Part shown: positions 40,724-50,865 of the stretch, in pieces
Layout: each line of letters opens with the position of its first letter
How positions within the stretch are numbered: the stretch's first letter is position 1
From: Thermomonas sp. S9
GTDB lineage: Bacteria; Pseudomonadota; Gammaproteobacteria; Xanthomonadales; Xanthomonadaceae
Direction of reading: 5' to 3'
DNA: 64,000 bases
Assembly (NCBI RefSeq): GCF_024704365.1
Contig: NZ_JAJDFY010000001.1
Span: 496,001-560,000 of the forward strand
Notes under the pieces: model-generated
The model's database searches: none
Told to the model about the DNA's origin: nothing
What the model saw: the letters and a program-made list of their open reading frames with translations, nothing else
Made by a program: the position numbers and the translations under genes

Positions 40724-43355
40724 TCAGCGACTGCCGGCGCCTTCCAGGAAATCCTGCGCGAACCGCTGCAGCACGCCGCCGGCCTGGTAGATCGCCACTT
40801 CCTCGGCGGTGTCCAGGCGGCAGATGACCGCGACCTCCGCGCGCTGGCCATCCTTGCGCTGGATCACCAGGGTCAGGGTCGCGCCCGGCGCCGGCTGGCC
40901 TTCGACCGCGAACACCTCGCTGCCGTCGATGCCCAGCGTGAGGCGGGTGGTGCCCGGCTGGAACTGCAGCGGCAGCACGCCCATGCCGATCAGATTGGTG
41001 CGGTGGATGCGTTCGAAGCCCTCGGCCACGACCGCCTCCACCCCGGCCAGGCGCACGCCCTTGGCGGCCCAGTCGCGCGAGCTGCCCTGGCCGTAGTCCT
41101 TGCCGGCGATCACGATCAGCGGCTGGCGGCGCGCGATGTAGGTCTCGATCGCCTCCCACATGCGCATCACCGTGCCCTCCGGCTCCAGCCGCGCCAGCGA
41201 GCCCTGGCGGATGCTGCCGTCCGGATTGCGTACCATCTCGTTGAGCAGTTTGGGATTGGCGAAGGTGGCGCGCATCGCGGTCAGGTGGTCGCCGCGATGG
41301 GTGGCGTAGGAGTTGAAGTCCTCCTCCGGCAGGCCCATGTGCGCCAGGTACTCGCCGGCGGCGCTGTCGGGCAGGATCGCGTTGCTGGGCGAGAGGTGGT
41401 CGGTGGTGATGTTGTCGCCCAGCACCGCCAGCGCGCGCATCCCGCGCAGGGTGCGCGGGTAGGCCGCCAGCGCGCCCACGCCCTCGCGGTCCCAGTACGG
41501 CGGGCGGCGGATGTAGGTGCTCTGCGGCCGCCAGGCGTACAGCGGCTGCGCGCGCTCGCCCTGCGCGCGCGGCGCGAACATCGGCCCGTATACCGCGCGG
41601 AACTGCTCGGGCTTGACGTGCGCGCGCACGATGGCGTCGATCTCTTCATCGCTGGGCCAGAGGTCCTTCAGCCGCACCGGCCGGCCCTCGGCATCGGTGC
41701 CGAGCACGTCCTTCTCGATGTCGAAGCGGATGGTGCCGGCGAGCGCGTAGGCGATCACCAGCGGCGGGCTGGCCAGGAACGCCTGCTTGGCATAGGGATG
41801 GATGCGGCCGTCGAAGTTGCGGTTGCCCGACAGCACCGCCACCGCGTACAGATCGCGGTCGATGATCTCCTGCTGGATCGCAGGGTCCAGCGCGCCGCTC
41901 ATGCCGTTGCAGGTGGTGCAGGCGAAGCCGACGATGCCGAAGCCAAGCTGCTCCAGCGCCGGCAGCAGGCCGGCGTCCTTCAGGTAGCTTTCCACCACCC
42001 GCGAGCCGGGCGCCAGCGAGGTCTTCACCCACGGCTTGCGCGCCAGGCCGCGGGCGGCGGCGTTGCGCGCCAGCAGCCCGGCGGCGATCACGTTGCGCGG
42101 ATTGCTGGTATTGGTGCAGCTGGTGATGGCGGCGATGATCACCGCGCCGTCCGGCAGCCGGCCTGCGGCCTCGTCGGCGTGCGCGGCAGCTCAGCTTGGC
42201 CGCATCCGCGATCCCGCGCTCGGCCAGTGCCGCCACCGGCAGTTTGCGGTGTGGGTTGGACGGGCCGGCCAGGGTGCGTTCCACCGTGGACAGATCGAAA
42301 TGCAAGGTGCGTTCGTACTGCGCGTGCGCCAGATCACCAGCCCACAGGCCCAGGGTCTTGGCATAAGTCTCCACCAGCGCCACCTGGGCCTCGCTGCGGC
42401 CGGTCAGGCGCAGGTAGTCGAGCGTGTTGTCGTCGATGAAGAACAGCGCCGCGGTCGCGCCGTATTCCGGCGCCATGTTGCTGATGGTGGCGCGGTCGCC
42501 GATCGTCAGCGCGGCGGCGCCCTCGCCGCGGAATTCCAGATACGCGCCGACCACCTTCTCCTTGCGCAGGAATTCGGTCAGCGCCAGCACGATGTCGGTG
42601 GCGGTGATGCCGGGGCCGGGCCGGCCGGAGAGCTCCACCGCCACGATCTCCGGCAGGCGCATCATCGAGGCGCGGCCCAGCATCACGCTCTCCGCCTCCA
42701 ACCCGCCGACGCCCACGGCAATCACGCCCAGCGCGTCCACGTGCGGGGTGTGCGAGTCGGTGCCGACGCAGGTGTCGGGGAAGGCCACGCCGTCGCGGGC
42801 ATCGATCACCGGCGCCATCTTCTCCAGGTTGATCTGGTGCATGATCCCGTTGCCGGCCGGGATCACGTCCACGTTGTCGAAGGCGCGCCGGCACCATTCG
42901 ATGAAATCGAAGCGGTCGGCGTTGCGGCGGTCCTCGATCGCGCGGTTCTTGGCGAAGGCTCGTGGGTCGAAGCCGGGCGCTTCCACCGCCAGCGAGTGGT
43001 CCACGATCAGCTGCACCGGCACCACCGGGTTCACCTGCGCCGGGTCGCCGCCGGCCGCGGCGATCGCCTCGCGCAGGCCAGCCAGATCCACCAGCGCGGT
43101 CAGGCCGAGGATGTCGTGGCAGACCACGCGGCCGGGGAACCACGGGAAATCGAGATCGCGCCGGCGCTCGATCAGCTGGCGCAGGTAATCGTTGATGTGC
43201 TCGGGACTGGCCTTGCGCACGATGTTCTCGGCGTGCACGCGCGCGGTGTACGGCAGGCACGCCCAGGCCCCGGGCTGCAGGGCGTCCACCGCCTCGCGCG
43301 CGTCGAAATAGTCGAAGGCGGTGCCGGGCAGGGGCTTGCGGTAGCTGGTGTTCAT
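40724..43355 (-). CDS. acnD: 2-methylcitrate dehydratase AcnD (aconitase family), one frame break
   Basis: Iron-sulfur dehydratase of the methylcitrate cycle for propionate use. Corrected length is 876 residues. The N-terminus MNTSYRKPLPGTAFDYFDARE is AcnD-type rather than AcnA-type. Cluster cysteines lie in ITSCTNTSNP and GFACTTCNGMSG; the substrate motif GKDYGQGSSRDWA is present. The frame breaks near 42187, where one C is extra. ATG 43355 is chosen; ATG 43358 is adjacent. prpB, prpC and prpF, its usual partners, are not beside it. Confidence 0.9.
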
Positions 43356-43425
43356 CATGGCGGCGGGTTGCATCGAACGGATCGCCCCATTGTCGCGCAT
43401 CGCCGCCGCGGCTGCCCCTGCTCCG

Positions 43426-43431
43426 TACAAT
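43426..43431 (+). promoter_or_regulatory. dusA -10-like hexamer TACAAT
   Basis: Ends 7 nt before GTG 43439. It overlaps the ATG at 43430, which argues that the GTG is the true start. Confidence 0.5.
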
Positions 43432-43438
43432 GCGCGGC

Positions 43439-44437
<999 letters not shown>

Positions 44438-44572
44438 GCCGGCGCCTGCGCGACGAGGTGCGACCGGCGGCACTTGCCTGAATGACGCGCTATCCTGTTC
44501 AGGAAACTTCAGGGGGGTTCACCCCCGGATTCCAAGAATGCCAGCCAACCCGTCGTTCGCCACAGACACGCC

Positions 44573-44938
44573 ATGTCCCGTCTTCCGCACGCTTCGTTGA
44601 CCTTGCTTGCCGCGGCCGCGCTGCCGGCGGCGTCGGCGTGGGCGCAGCAGCTGCCGCCGTGGATGCAGCAGGCGGCCCCGCGCGAGCGTCCGCAGGCGCA
44701 GCAGGCGCAGGCGCAGATGCCGCAGCGGCGCGACAATCTGTCGGACGCGGTGCGCCGCGCCGAGCGCGACACCCGCGGCGAGGTCCTCTCCGCCGAACGC
44801 ATCCAGTTCGATGGCCGCGACATGCACCGGGTGAAGGTGGTGGACGACCAGGGCCGGGTGCGCGTGTACATGCAGGATCCCGCCCGCCGCGGCGACGGCG
44901 GGCGGCGTTCGCCCACCCGCGACGGCGACGACGACTGA
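44573..44938 (+). CDS. Exported PepSY-type protein ahead of phoPQ
   Basis: A 121-residue protein with a signal peptide (SLTLLAAAALPAASAWA). A glutamine-rich linker is followed by a PepSY-like strand-helix unit (VLSAERIQFDGRDMHRVKVVDDQ) and an acidic tail (DGDDD). It lies 77 bp upstream of phoP on the same strand. In xanthomonads such a gene commonly precedes phoPQ and may tune the sensor, which is inference. Intact. Confidence 0.75.
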   Translation: MSRLPHASLTLLAAAALPAASAWAQQLPPWMQQAAPRERPQAQQAQAQMPQRRDNLSDAVRRAERDTRGEVLSAERIQFDGRDMHRVKVVDDQGRVRVYMQDPARRGDGGRRSPTRDGDDD

Positions 44939-45015
44939 GTCATTCAGGCACCCGGTTCGCATCGCCCCACCCCACCCTGCAAACGCCCTTTCGACCGTTT
45001 CCCGAAGGAGTGACC

Positions 45016-45699
45016 ATGCGTATCCTGCTCGTCGAAGACGAAGCCCCGCTGCGCGAGACCCTGGCCGCCCGCCTGAAGCGCGAAGGCTACGCGGTGGACG
45101 CCGCCCAGGACGGCGAGGAAGGCCTGTACATGGGCCGCGAAGTGCCGTTCGACGTCGGCATCATCGACCTCGGCCTGCCCAAGATGAGCGGCATGGAGCT
45201 GATCAAGGCCCTGCGCGACGAAGGCAAGAAGTTCCCGGTGCTGATCCTCACCGCGCGCTCCAGTTGGCAGGACAAGGTGGACGGCCTCAAGCAGGGCGCC
45301 GACGACTACCTGGTCAAGCCGTTCCACGTCGAGGAACTGCTGGCGCGCATCAACGCGCTGGTGCGGCGCGCCGCCGGTTGGAGCAAGCCGACCCTGGAAT
45401 GCGGCCCGGTGATGCTGGACCTGGCCGCGCAGACGGTCAGCGTCAACGGCAGCAACGTGGACCTGACCAGCTACGAGTACAAGGTGCTCGAGTACCTGAT
45501 GATGCACGCTGGCGAGCTGGTCTCGAAGGCCGACCTCACCGAACACATCTACCAGCAGGACTTCGACCGCGATTCCAACGTGCTCGAGGTGTTCATCGGC
45601 CGCCTGCGCAAGAAGCTGGACCCGGACGGCGAGTTGAAGCCGATCGAGACCGTGCGCGGCCGGGGCTACCGCTTCGCCATCGCGCGCACCGGCGAGTGA
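45016..45699 (+). CDS. phoP: PhoP-type response regulator
   Basis: OmpR-family regulator, 227 residues. The receiver has LLVEDEAPLRETL, the phospho-acceptor in GIIDLGLPKMSGMEL (about D51) and YLVKPFHVEEL; the winged helix contains LTSYEYKVLEYLM and ends RGRGYRFAI. The DLGLPKMSG motif and pairing with a PhoQ-like kinase identify PhoP. A clean AAGGAG ribosome site sits 6 nt upstream of ATG 45016. In Xanthomonas and Stenotrophomonas, PhoPQ responds to low magnesium and cationic peptides. Intact. Confidence 0.92.
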   Translation: MRILLVEDEAPLRETLAARLKREGYAVDAAQDGEEGLYMGREVPFDVGIIDLGLPKMSGMELIKALRDEGKKFPVLILTARSSWQDKVDGLKQGADDYLVKPFHVEELLARINALVRRAAGWSKPTLECGPVMLDLAAQTVSVNGSNVDLTSYEYKVLEYLMMHAGELVSKADLTEHIYQQDFDRDSNVLEVFIGRLRKKLDPDGELKPIETVRGRGYRFAIARTGE

Positions 45700-45730
45700 C
45701 TGCGGCGCGCCGCCCAAGCCCGCGCCGCGC

Positions 45731-47176
45731 ATGACGGCCACCCCCGACGATCCTGCCGCCACCGCCGCGCCGCGCGCGCGGCGGTTGCGCATCGCCCAGC
45801 CGCGTTCCCTGCGCTCGCGCCAGCTGTGGGCGGCCAGCCTGGGCCTGGTCGCCTTCCTGGCGCTGGCCGGCTTCGCCCTCGACGGCGCGTTCCAGCGCAC
45901 CGCGCAAAGCGGACTGCGCGAACGCCTGCACAGCTATGCGCTGGCGTATGCCAACAGTGATTTTGCCCGCGACGGCAGCGTGATTCCGCCGTGGGATCCG
46001 CCGGATGCGCGGTTCCGGCGTCCCGGCAGCGGCCTGTACGCGCAGATCGTGCTGGAGAAGGGCGCCTGGGAATCGGAGTCGGCGCAGGGCCCGGAACTGC
46101 CGCCGGCGGAGATGCTGCCGCCCGGCAAGCAGGTATTCGAAGGCCCGCTGCCGCTGAGGCAGATCAACGGCGCGCCCGGCCTGGCCTACCGCTTCGGCTA
46201 CGGCCTGACCCTGAGCGACGAGGGCGGCGGCCGCGAGATCCCGTACACCGTGTACATCCTGGAGGACAGCACCGCGCTGGCGCGCCAGGTGTCCGCGTTC
46301 CGCGCCGCGCTGTGGTGGTATCTGGGCGGCGCCGGCCTGGTGCTGCTGCTGCTGCAGATGTTCGTGCTGCGCTGGAGCCTGCGGCCGCTGGGCGACGTGA
46401 TCGACGAGCTCAAGCGGGTGCAGCGCGGCGAGGCCGCGGGCATGAGCCAGGCGCATCCGCGCGAGCTGGAGCCGCTGACCGAGAGCATCAACGCCTTCAT
46501 CCGCAGCGAGCGCGAGAATCTCGAGCGCCAGCGCAATACCCTGGCGGATCTCGCGCACAGCCTGAAGACGCCGCTGGCGGTGCTGCGCGCGCGCCTGGAC
46601 AGCGGCAGCAGCGAGGCCGAACTGCGCGAGGAAGTGGACGCGCAACTGCAGCGCATGAACGATCTGGTGAGCTACCAGCTGGCGCGCGCGGCGCGCTCCG
46701 GCCACCAGCTGTTCGCAGCGCCGGTCGAGATCGAGCCGCAGGCCGAGCAGATCGTGGTCGGGCTGGAAAAGGTGTACGCCCGTAAAGGGGTGCTGTGCGA
46801 GTTCGACATCGCCCCGGAAGCGCGCTTCCACGGCGAGCTCGGCGACCTCCAGGAGCTGCTCGGCAATCTGCTGGAGAACGCGTTCAAGTGGGCGAAGGCG
46901 CGGGTACTGCTGAGCGTGCGCGAGATCGCGGGAGCGCCGGGACAGCGGCCGGGGCTGAGCATCGTGGTCGAGGACGACGGGCCGGGGATCGAGGAGGCGC
47001 GCATCCCGCTGATCCTGCAGCGCGGCGTGCGTGGCGACGAGCGCGTGCAGGGCCACGGGATCGGCCTGTCGATCGTGCAGGACATCGTCAAGAGCTACCG
47101 GGGCCAACTGCACGTCGGCCGTTCCGAGGAACTGGGCGGCGCGCGCTTCGAGGTCGAACTGCCGGGCGGGCTGTAG
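45731..47176 (+). CDS. phoQ: PhoQ-type sensor histidine kinase
   Basis: A 481-residue inner-membrane kinase, partner of PhoP. Transmembrane helices lie near residues 33-52 and 192-212. The periplasmic loop contains an acidic/proline patch (PPAEMLPPGKQV). A HAMP-like stretch (PLGDVIDELKRVQRGE) precedes the H-box (LADLAHSLKTPLAVLRARL), N-box (LLGNLLENAFKWAK) and G-boxes (VEDDGPGIEE, GHGIGLSIVQDIV). It starts 31 bp after phoP. Intact. Confidence 0.92.
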   Translation: MTATPDDPAATAAPRARRLRIAQPRSLRSRQLWAASLGLVAFLALAGFALDGAFQRTAQSGLRERLHSYALAYANSDFARDGSVIPPWDPPDARFRRPGSGLYAQIVLEKGAWESESAQGPELPPAEMLPPGKQVFEGPLPLRQINGAPGLAYRFGYGLTLSDEGGGREIPYTVYILEDSTALARQVSAFRAALWWYLGGAGLVLLLLQMFVLRWSLRPLGDVIDELKRVQRGEAAGMSQAHPRELEPLTESINAFIRSERENLERQRNTLADLAHSLKTPLAVLRARLDSGSSEAELREEVDAQLQRMNDLVSYQLARAARSGHQLFAAPVEIEPQAEQIVVGLEKVYARKGVLCEFDIAPEARFHGELGDLQELLGNLLENAFKWAKARVLLSVREIAGAPGQRPGLSIVVEDDGPGIEEARIPLILQRGVRGDERVQGHGIGLSIVQDIVKSYRGQLHVGRSEELGGARFEVELPGGL

Positions 47177-47185
47177 CTGCGCCGT

Positions 47186-47947
47186 TTACGCGCCCGGCAG
47201 CAGCGGGTCGCCGTAGAAGCGCTGCAGGTGCGCGGCCACCTCCGGCAGCGCCGCGCGCAGCCGCTGCGGCTGGCTGAAGTGGTATTCGCTGCAGACCGCG
47301 AAGAACTCCTCGGGCGCTTCCGCCGCGTAGGGGTCGATCGCGCTGTCGCCCCCGGCATCGACGGTGGCGCACAGGGCATCGTAGGCGCGCTGGAAATCCG
47401 CTGCCCACTGCCGCTGCCAGGCGCGCGGCAGCGGCGGGGTGCCGTCCATCACCCCGTCCAGGGCATCGAGCTTGTGCGCGATCTCGTGCACCGCCACGCA
47501 ATAGCCTTCGGCCGGGGCGGCGATGTCGGCGCGGATGTCGGCCCAGGACAGGATCACCGGCCCGTGCAGCCAGGCTTCGCCAATCAGCTCTTCCTCGCCT
47601 TCGTGCAGCACGCCGTAGGCATCCACATGGCTGCGGCGGACCCGGAACGCGCCCGGGTACACCACCAGTTCGCGCCAGCCGTGCAGGCCCTCGCTGCCGA
47701 ACTCCAGCAGCGGCATGCAGCACAGCAGGGCCAGCCGCAGGCGCTGCACGTCGTCCAGGCGCAGACCCTGCAGCGGGGTGATGGTTTTCTCGTGCAGGAA
47801 GCGTGCTGCCAGCGCGTGCAGGCGCTGGCGGCGCGCGGGGTCGAGGCCGCGCAGCCACGGCAGGCCGGCGCCGGCCTGGCGCAGCAGGGCGGGATCGAGG
47901 GTGGGCGGGGACGGCGCGCGCCGGCGGCGCGAGAACGGCCAGATCAC
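47186..47947 (-). CDS. mtfA: MtfA-like zinc metallopeptidase
   Basis: A 253-residue protein matching MtfA, the Mlc-titrating factor and zinc aminopeptidase of E. coli. The zinc-binding motif HEIAHKLDALDG and the downstream EEFFAVCSEYHF glutamate are conserved. GTG 47947 gives the start VIWPFSRRRR; the upstream in-frame extension is not family-like. It is convergent with phoQ (9 bp between stops). No ptsG or mlc is visible, so a link to glucose uptake cannot be assumed. Confidence 0.88.
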   Translation of the reverse strand: MIWPFSRRRRAPSPPTLDPALLRQAGAGLPWLRGLDPARRQRLHALAARFLHEKTITPLQGLRLDDVQRLRLALLCCMPLLEFGSEGLHGWRELVVYPGAFRVRRSHVDAYGVLHEGEEELIGEAWLHGPVILSWADIRADIAAPAEGYCVAVHEIAHKLDALDGVMDGTPPLPRAWQRQWAADFQRAYDALCATVDAGGDSAIDPYAAEAPEEFFAVCSEYHFSQPQRLRAALPEVAAHLQRFYGDPLLPGA

Positions 47948-47960
47948 GACGGCCGCGGAC

Positions 47961-48263
47961 TCAGCGGAACATACCCGGCAGGAAGCTGTGGAAGCGCGAG
48001 GGCAGCATCCGGCTGTCACCGCTGCCGCCGCCGCGGACCGGCAGCGCGGGCGTGGCCTTCGGCTTGGGCGCGCGCGCGGGATGGCTGGCGGCCACCGCGC
48101 CGTCGATGTCCACCTCGTCCAGGCGGTCGAGCTGCGCGGGCGCCGGGTCGGTCGGCGGGGTGCTGTCCGGGGCCGGATGCCGCATGTCGGCGGCGGCGAC
48201 CGGGCCGAACGCGCCCGTCAGGGCAAGGCAGACCAGCAACTGGCGCGAGGAGGGCAGGCGCAT
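47961..48263 (-). CDS. Small exported protein, 100 residues, function unknown
   Basis: I do not recognise a family. A signal peptide (LLVCLALTGAFGPVAAA) is followed by a proline-rich, low-complexity region (DSTPPTDPAPAQLDRLDEVDID) and a C-terminal glycine/serine stretch ending FHSFLPGMFR. It lies 13 bp upstream of mtfA on the same strand and may share its transcript. The clean signal peptide and spacing favour a real gene. Confidence 0.6.
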   Translation of the reverse strand: MRLPSSRQLLVCLALTGAFGPVAAADMRHPAPDSTPPTDPAPAQLDRLDEVDIDGAVAASHPARAPKPKATPALPVRGGGSGDSRMLPSRFHSFLPGMFR

Positions 48264-48390
48264 GGACGGTACCGGGCGAGGGCGGACGGGGCGGATGCAC
48301 CGGTCCGGCAGCCGACTATAGCAGCGCCGGCGGGCCGGTGCTGCTGCGCCGCAGCAAGCGTGCGTGCGTGCCTGTCTGCACACTGGCGGA

Positions 48391-50217
48391 ATGCACGATG
48401 CCGTCCTCGATCCCGCCCTGCCCGCGCCCGCCCCGTCGTTCGTCACCGCCGCCGCCCTGCGCCGCGCCCTGATCGCCGGTGCGCGCCGGGTGATCGCCGC
48501 GCGCGAGGAGCTCAACCGCATCAACGTGTTCCCGGTGCCCGACGGCGATACCGGCAGCAACCTGGCCGCGACCCTCGGCAGCGTGCTGCATGGCGTGCTC
48601 GGGCGGCGCAGCCGGCATGCCGGCGAATTGCTGGAGCAGGTCGGAAGCCAAGCCATCGACGGCGCGCGCGGCAATTCCGGAGCGATCATGGCGCAGTTCC
48701 TGGTCGGCCTTGGCGAGCAGGCGCGCGGCCTGCCGCGGCTGGACATGCAGGCGCTGGCGCAGGCGGTGCGGCGCGGGGCCGACAGCGCGCGCGCGGCGCT
48801 GGCGCAGCCGGTGGAGGGCACCATCCTGAGCGTGATTTCGGCGTTCTCGGAGGCGTTGGAGGAAGGCGCGCGGCGCCAGGGCTATGGCCTGCGCGAGGCC
48901 TACGCGCAGGCTCTGCAGCGCGCGCGGCAGGCGCTGGCGGACACCCCGCGGCAGATGCCGATGCTGCACAAGGCCGGGGTGGTGGATGCCGGTGCGCGCG
49001 GCTTCGTGGACTGGCTGGAGGGCATCGCCGACTACGCCGAAGGTGGCCCGCGCACGCTGCGGGTGAGCGCGGGGCTCGGCCAGCACGCGGCGGAGTCGCC
49101 GCCACACGTGCACGAGGACATCGATCCCGAGCGCCGGTTCTGCACCGAATGCCTGCTGGTCGGGGACGCGATCGATCGCACCGCCCTGCGCGCGGCGCTG
49201 GAGACACAGGGCATCGATTCGCTGGTGGTGGCCGGCAGCCGCAGCCGGGTGCGCGTGCACGGCCATGCCGGGGCCCCGCAGGTGCTGTTCGACGTATGCG
49301 CCGCCTTCGGCCGGGTGGAGGCGATGAAGGCCGACGACATGCTGCTGCAGCAGCGCAGCGTGGAATCGCCGGGGCAGGTGGCGGTGATCACCGACAGTGC
49401 CGCCGACCTGCCGCAGGAGTTGGCCGACCGCTACGGCGTCCACGTGGTGCCGGTGCGGGTGAGCCTGGACGGGCGCGATTATCTCGACCGGCTGGGGCTG
49501 AGTGCGGCCGAGTTCTATCGGCGCATGGCGGCCTCGGCGCAGCTGCCGCAGACCAGCCAGCCGCCGCCGGGCGATTTCCGGCGGATCTTCGAGCACGTGT
49601 TGGCCTACCAGCCGGCGGCGGTGTACGTGGGCCTGTCGCGGCCGCTGTCGGGCACCCTGCAGTCGGCCGAGACCGCCGCCCGCGCGCAGGCGCGGCCGCC
49701 GTGGTGCGTGGACAGCGGCCAGGTCAGCGCCGGGCAGGCGCTCTTGGCCTGGCGTGCTGGCGAACTGGCGCAGGCCGGCGCGGATGCCGCGACGATCGCC
49801 GCCGAAGTACAGCGGCTGCGGCCGCTCACCCGCACCTGGGCAATGGCACGCGACATCCGCCACGCCGTGCGCGGCGGCCGCATTCCGCGCTGGGCCGGCC
49901 CGCTGGTGCGCTGGACCGGGTTGACCCCGATCGCCCAGGTCAGTCCCGAGGGCCTGCTGAAGGTCGCCGGCGGGCTGCTGGCGCGGCGGCGCGCGCCGGA
50001 GGCGTTCGCCCGCCACGTGGCGCGGCGGGTGCCGGATGGTCAGCGCTGGCGGCTGATCGTCGGGCATGCCGATGCTCTGGCCGACGGCGAGCGCCTGCTC
50101 ACCGCGCTGCGGCAGCGCCTGGACGTGGCCGAGGCGCATCTGGTCGAAGTCGGCCCGGCGGTCGGCGCGCATGCCGGCCAGGGCGCCCTGGTGGTGGGGC
50201 TGCAGCCGGCGCCCTGA
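48391..50217 (+). CDS. DAK2-DegV fusion protein (FakA-like plus FakB-like)
   Basis: A 608-residue soluble protein. Residues about 20-200 form a DAK2/DhaL domain (VFPVPDGDTGSNLAATL and ARGNSGAIMAQFL), the nucleotide-binding part of fatty-acid kinase FakA. A middle linker contains FCTECLL. Residues about 330-605 are a DegV domain, the fatty-acid-binding FakB fold (VITDSAADLPQEL, TSQPPPGDF, SRPLSGTLQS). In Gram-positive bacteria these are separate proteins; here one chain could bind and phosphorylate an acyl chain. plsY directly downstream supports a role in acyl-phosphate supply. ATG 48391 is chosen over ATG 48364. Intact. Confidence 0.85.
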   Translation: MHDAVLDPALPAPAPSFVTAAALRRALIAGARRVIAAREELNRINVFPVPDGDTGSNLAATLGSVLHGVLGRRSRHAGELLEQVGSQAIDGARGNSGAIMAQFLVGLGEQARGLPRLDMQALAQAVRRGADSARAALAQPVEGTILSVISAFSEALEEGARRQGYGLREAYAQALQRARQALADTPRQMPMLHKAGVVDAGARGFVDWLEGIADYAEGGPRTLRVSAGLGQHAAESPPHVHEDIDPERRFCTECLLVGDAIDRTALRAALETQGIDSLVVAGSRSRVRVHGHAGAPQVLFDVCAAFGRVEAMKADDMLLQQRSVESPGQVAVITDSAADLPQELADRYGVHVVPVRVSLDGRDYLDRLGLSAAEFYRRMAASAQLPQTSQPPPGDFRRIFEHVLAYQPAAVYVGLSRPLSGTLQSAETAARAQARPPWCVDSGQVSAGQALLAWRAGELAQAGADAATIAAEVQRLRPLTRTWAMARDIRHAVRGGRIPRWAGPLVRWTGLTPIAQVSPEGLLKVAGGLLARRRAPEAFARHVARRVPDGQRWRLIVGHADALADGERLLTALRQRLDVAEAHLVEVGPAVGAHAGQGALVVGLQPAP

Positions 50218-50232
50218 GTGCGCGCGGCTGCG

Positions 50233-50238
50233 TATCAT
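50233..50238 (+). promoter_or_regulatory. plsY -10-like hexamer TATCAT
   Basis: Ends 6 nt before ATG 50245, inside the 27-bp gap behind the DAK2-DegV gene. Confidence 0.45.
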
Positions 50239-50244
50239 CCGCGC

Positions 50245-50865
50245 ATGACGATGACGGCACTCGATGCGGGCGTGCTGCTGGCCGCCTACCTGCTGGGCTC
50301 GCTCTCCGGCAGCCTGCTGCTGGGCCGCCTGCGCGGAGTGGACATCCGCCGCCACGGCAGCGGCAATGCCGGCGGCACCAACGCGCTGCGCACCCTGGGC
50401 TGGCGCTTCGCGCTGGGAGTGGTGGCGATCGATCTCGGCAAGGGCGCGCTCGCGGCCGGGCTGGGCCTGCGCCTGGCGCCGGGCTGGGCGTATCCGGCGG
50501 CGGCGCTGGCGGTGGTCGGCCACGTGTGGCCGCTGTGGCACGGCTTCCGCGGCGGCAAGGGTGCCGCGGCCGCAGTCGGCGCGCTGCTGGTGCTGTGGCC
50601 GCTGGCGGTGCCACCGCTGCTGCTGGTATGGCTGGCGGTGCTGGTGGCCAGCGGCTATGTCGGTCTGGCCACCGTGCTGGCCGCGCTCGGCCTGCCGCTG
50701 CTCGCATGGTGGCAGCAGACGGATGGCATGCGAATGGGATTTGCGGTGGTGATGGCGCTGTTCCTGCTGTTCACCCACCGCGGCAATCTGCAGCGGCTGC
50801 GGCGCGGCACCGAATCCCGCTTCGAACGGGCGCGCCTGTGGCACCGCTGGCGGTCGCGCGCATGA
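50245..50865 (+). CDS. plsY: Glycerol-3-phosphate acyltransferase PlsY
   Basis: Membrane enzyme that transfers the acyl group of acyl-phosphate to glycerol 3-phosphate, the first step of phospholipid synthesis. The 206-residue protein has about five helices and the three PlsY motifs: YLLGSLSGSLLLGR, SGNAGGTNALRTLG and FRGGKGAAAA. It overlaps birA by 4 bp (ATGA). A promoter-like hexamer sits directly upstream, so it can be transcribed apart from the DAK2-DegV gene. Intact. Confidence 0.95.
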   Translation: MTMTALDAGVLLAAYLLGSLSGSLLLGRLRGVDIRRHGSGNAGGTNALRTLGWRFALGVVAIDLGKGALAAGLGLRLAPGWAYPAAALAVVGHVWPLWHGFRGGKGAAAAVGALLVLWPLAVPPLLLVWLAVLVASGYVGLATVLAALGLPLLAWWQQTDGMRMGFAVVMALFLLFTHRGNLQRLRRGTESRFERARLWHRWRSRA

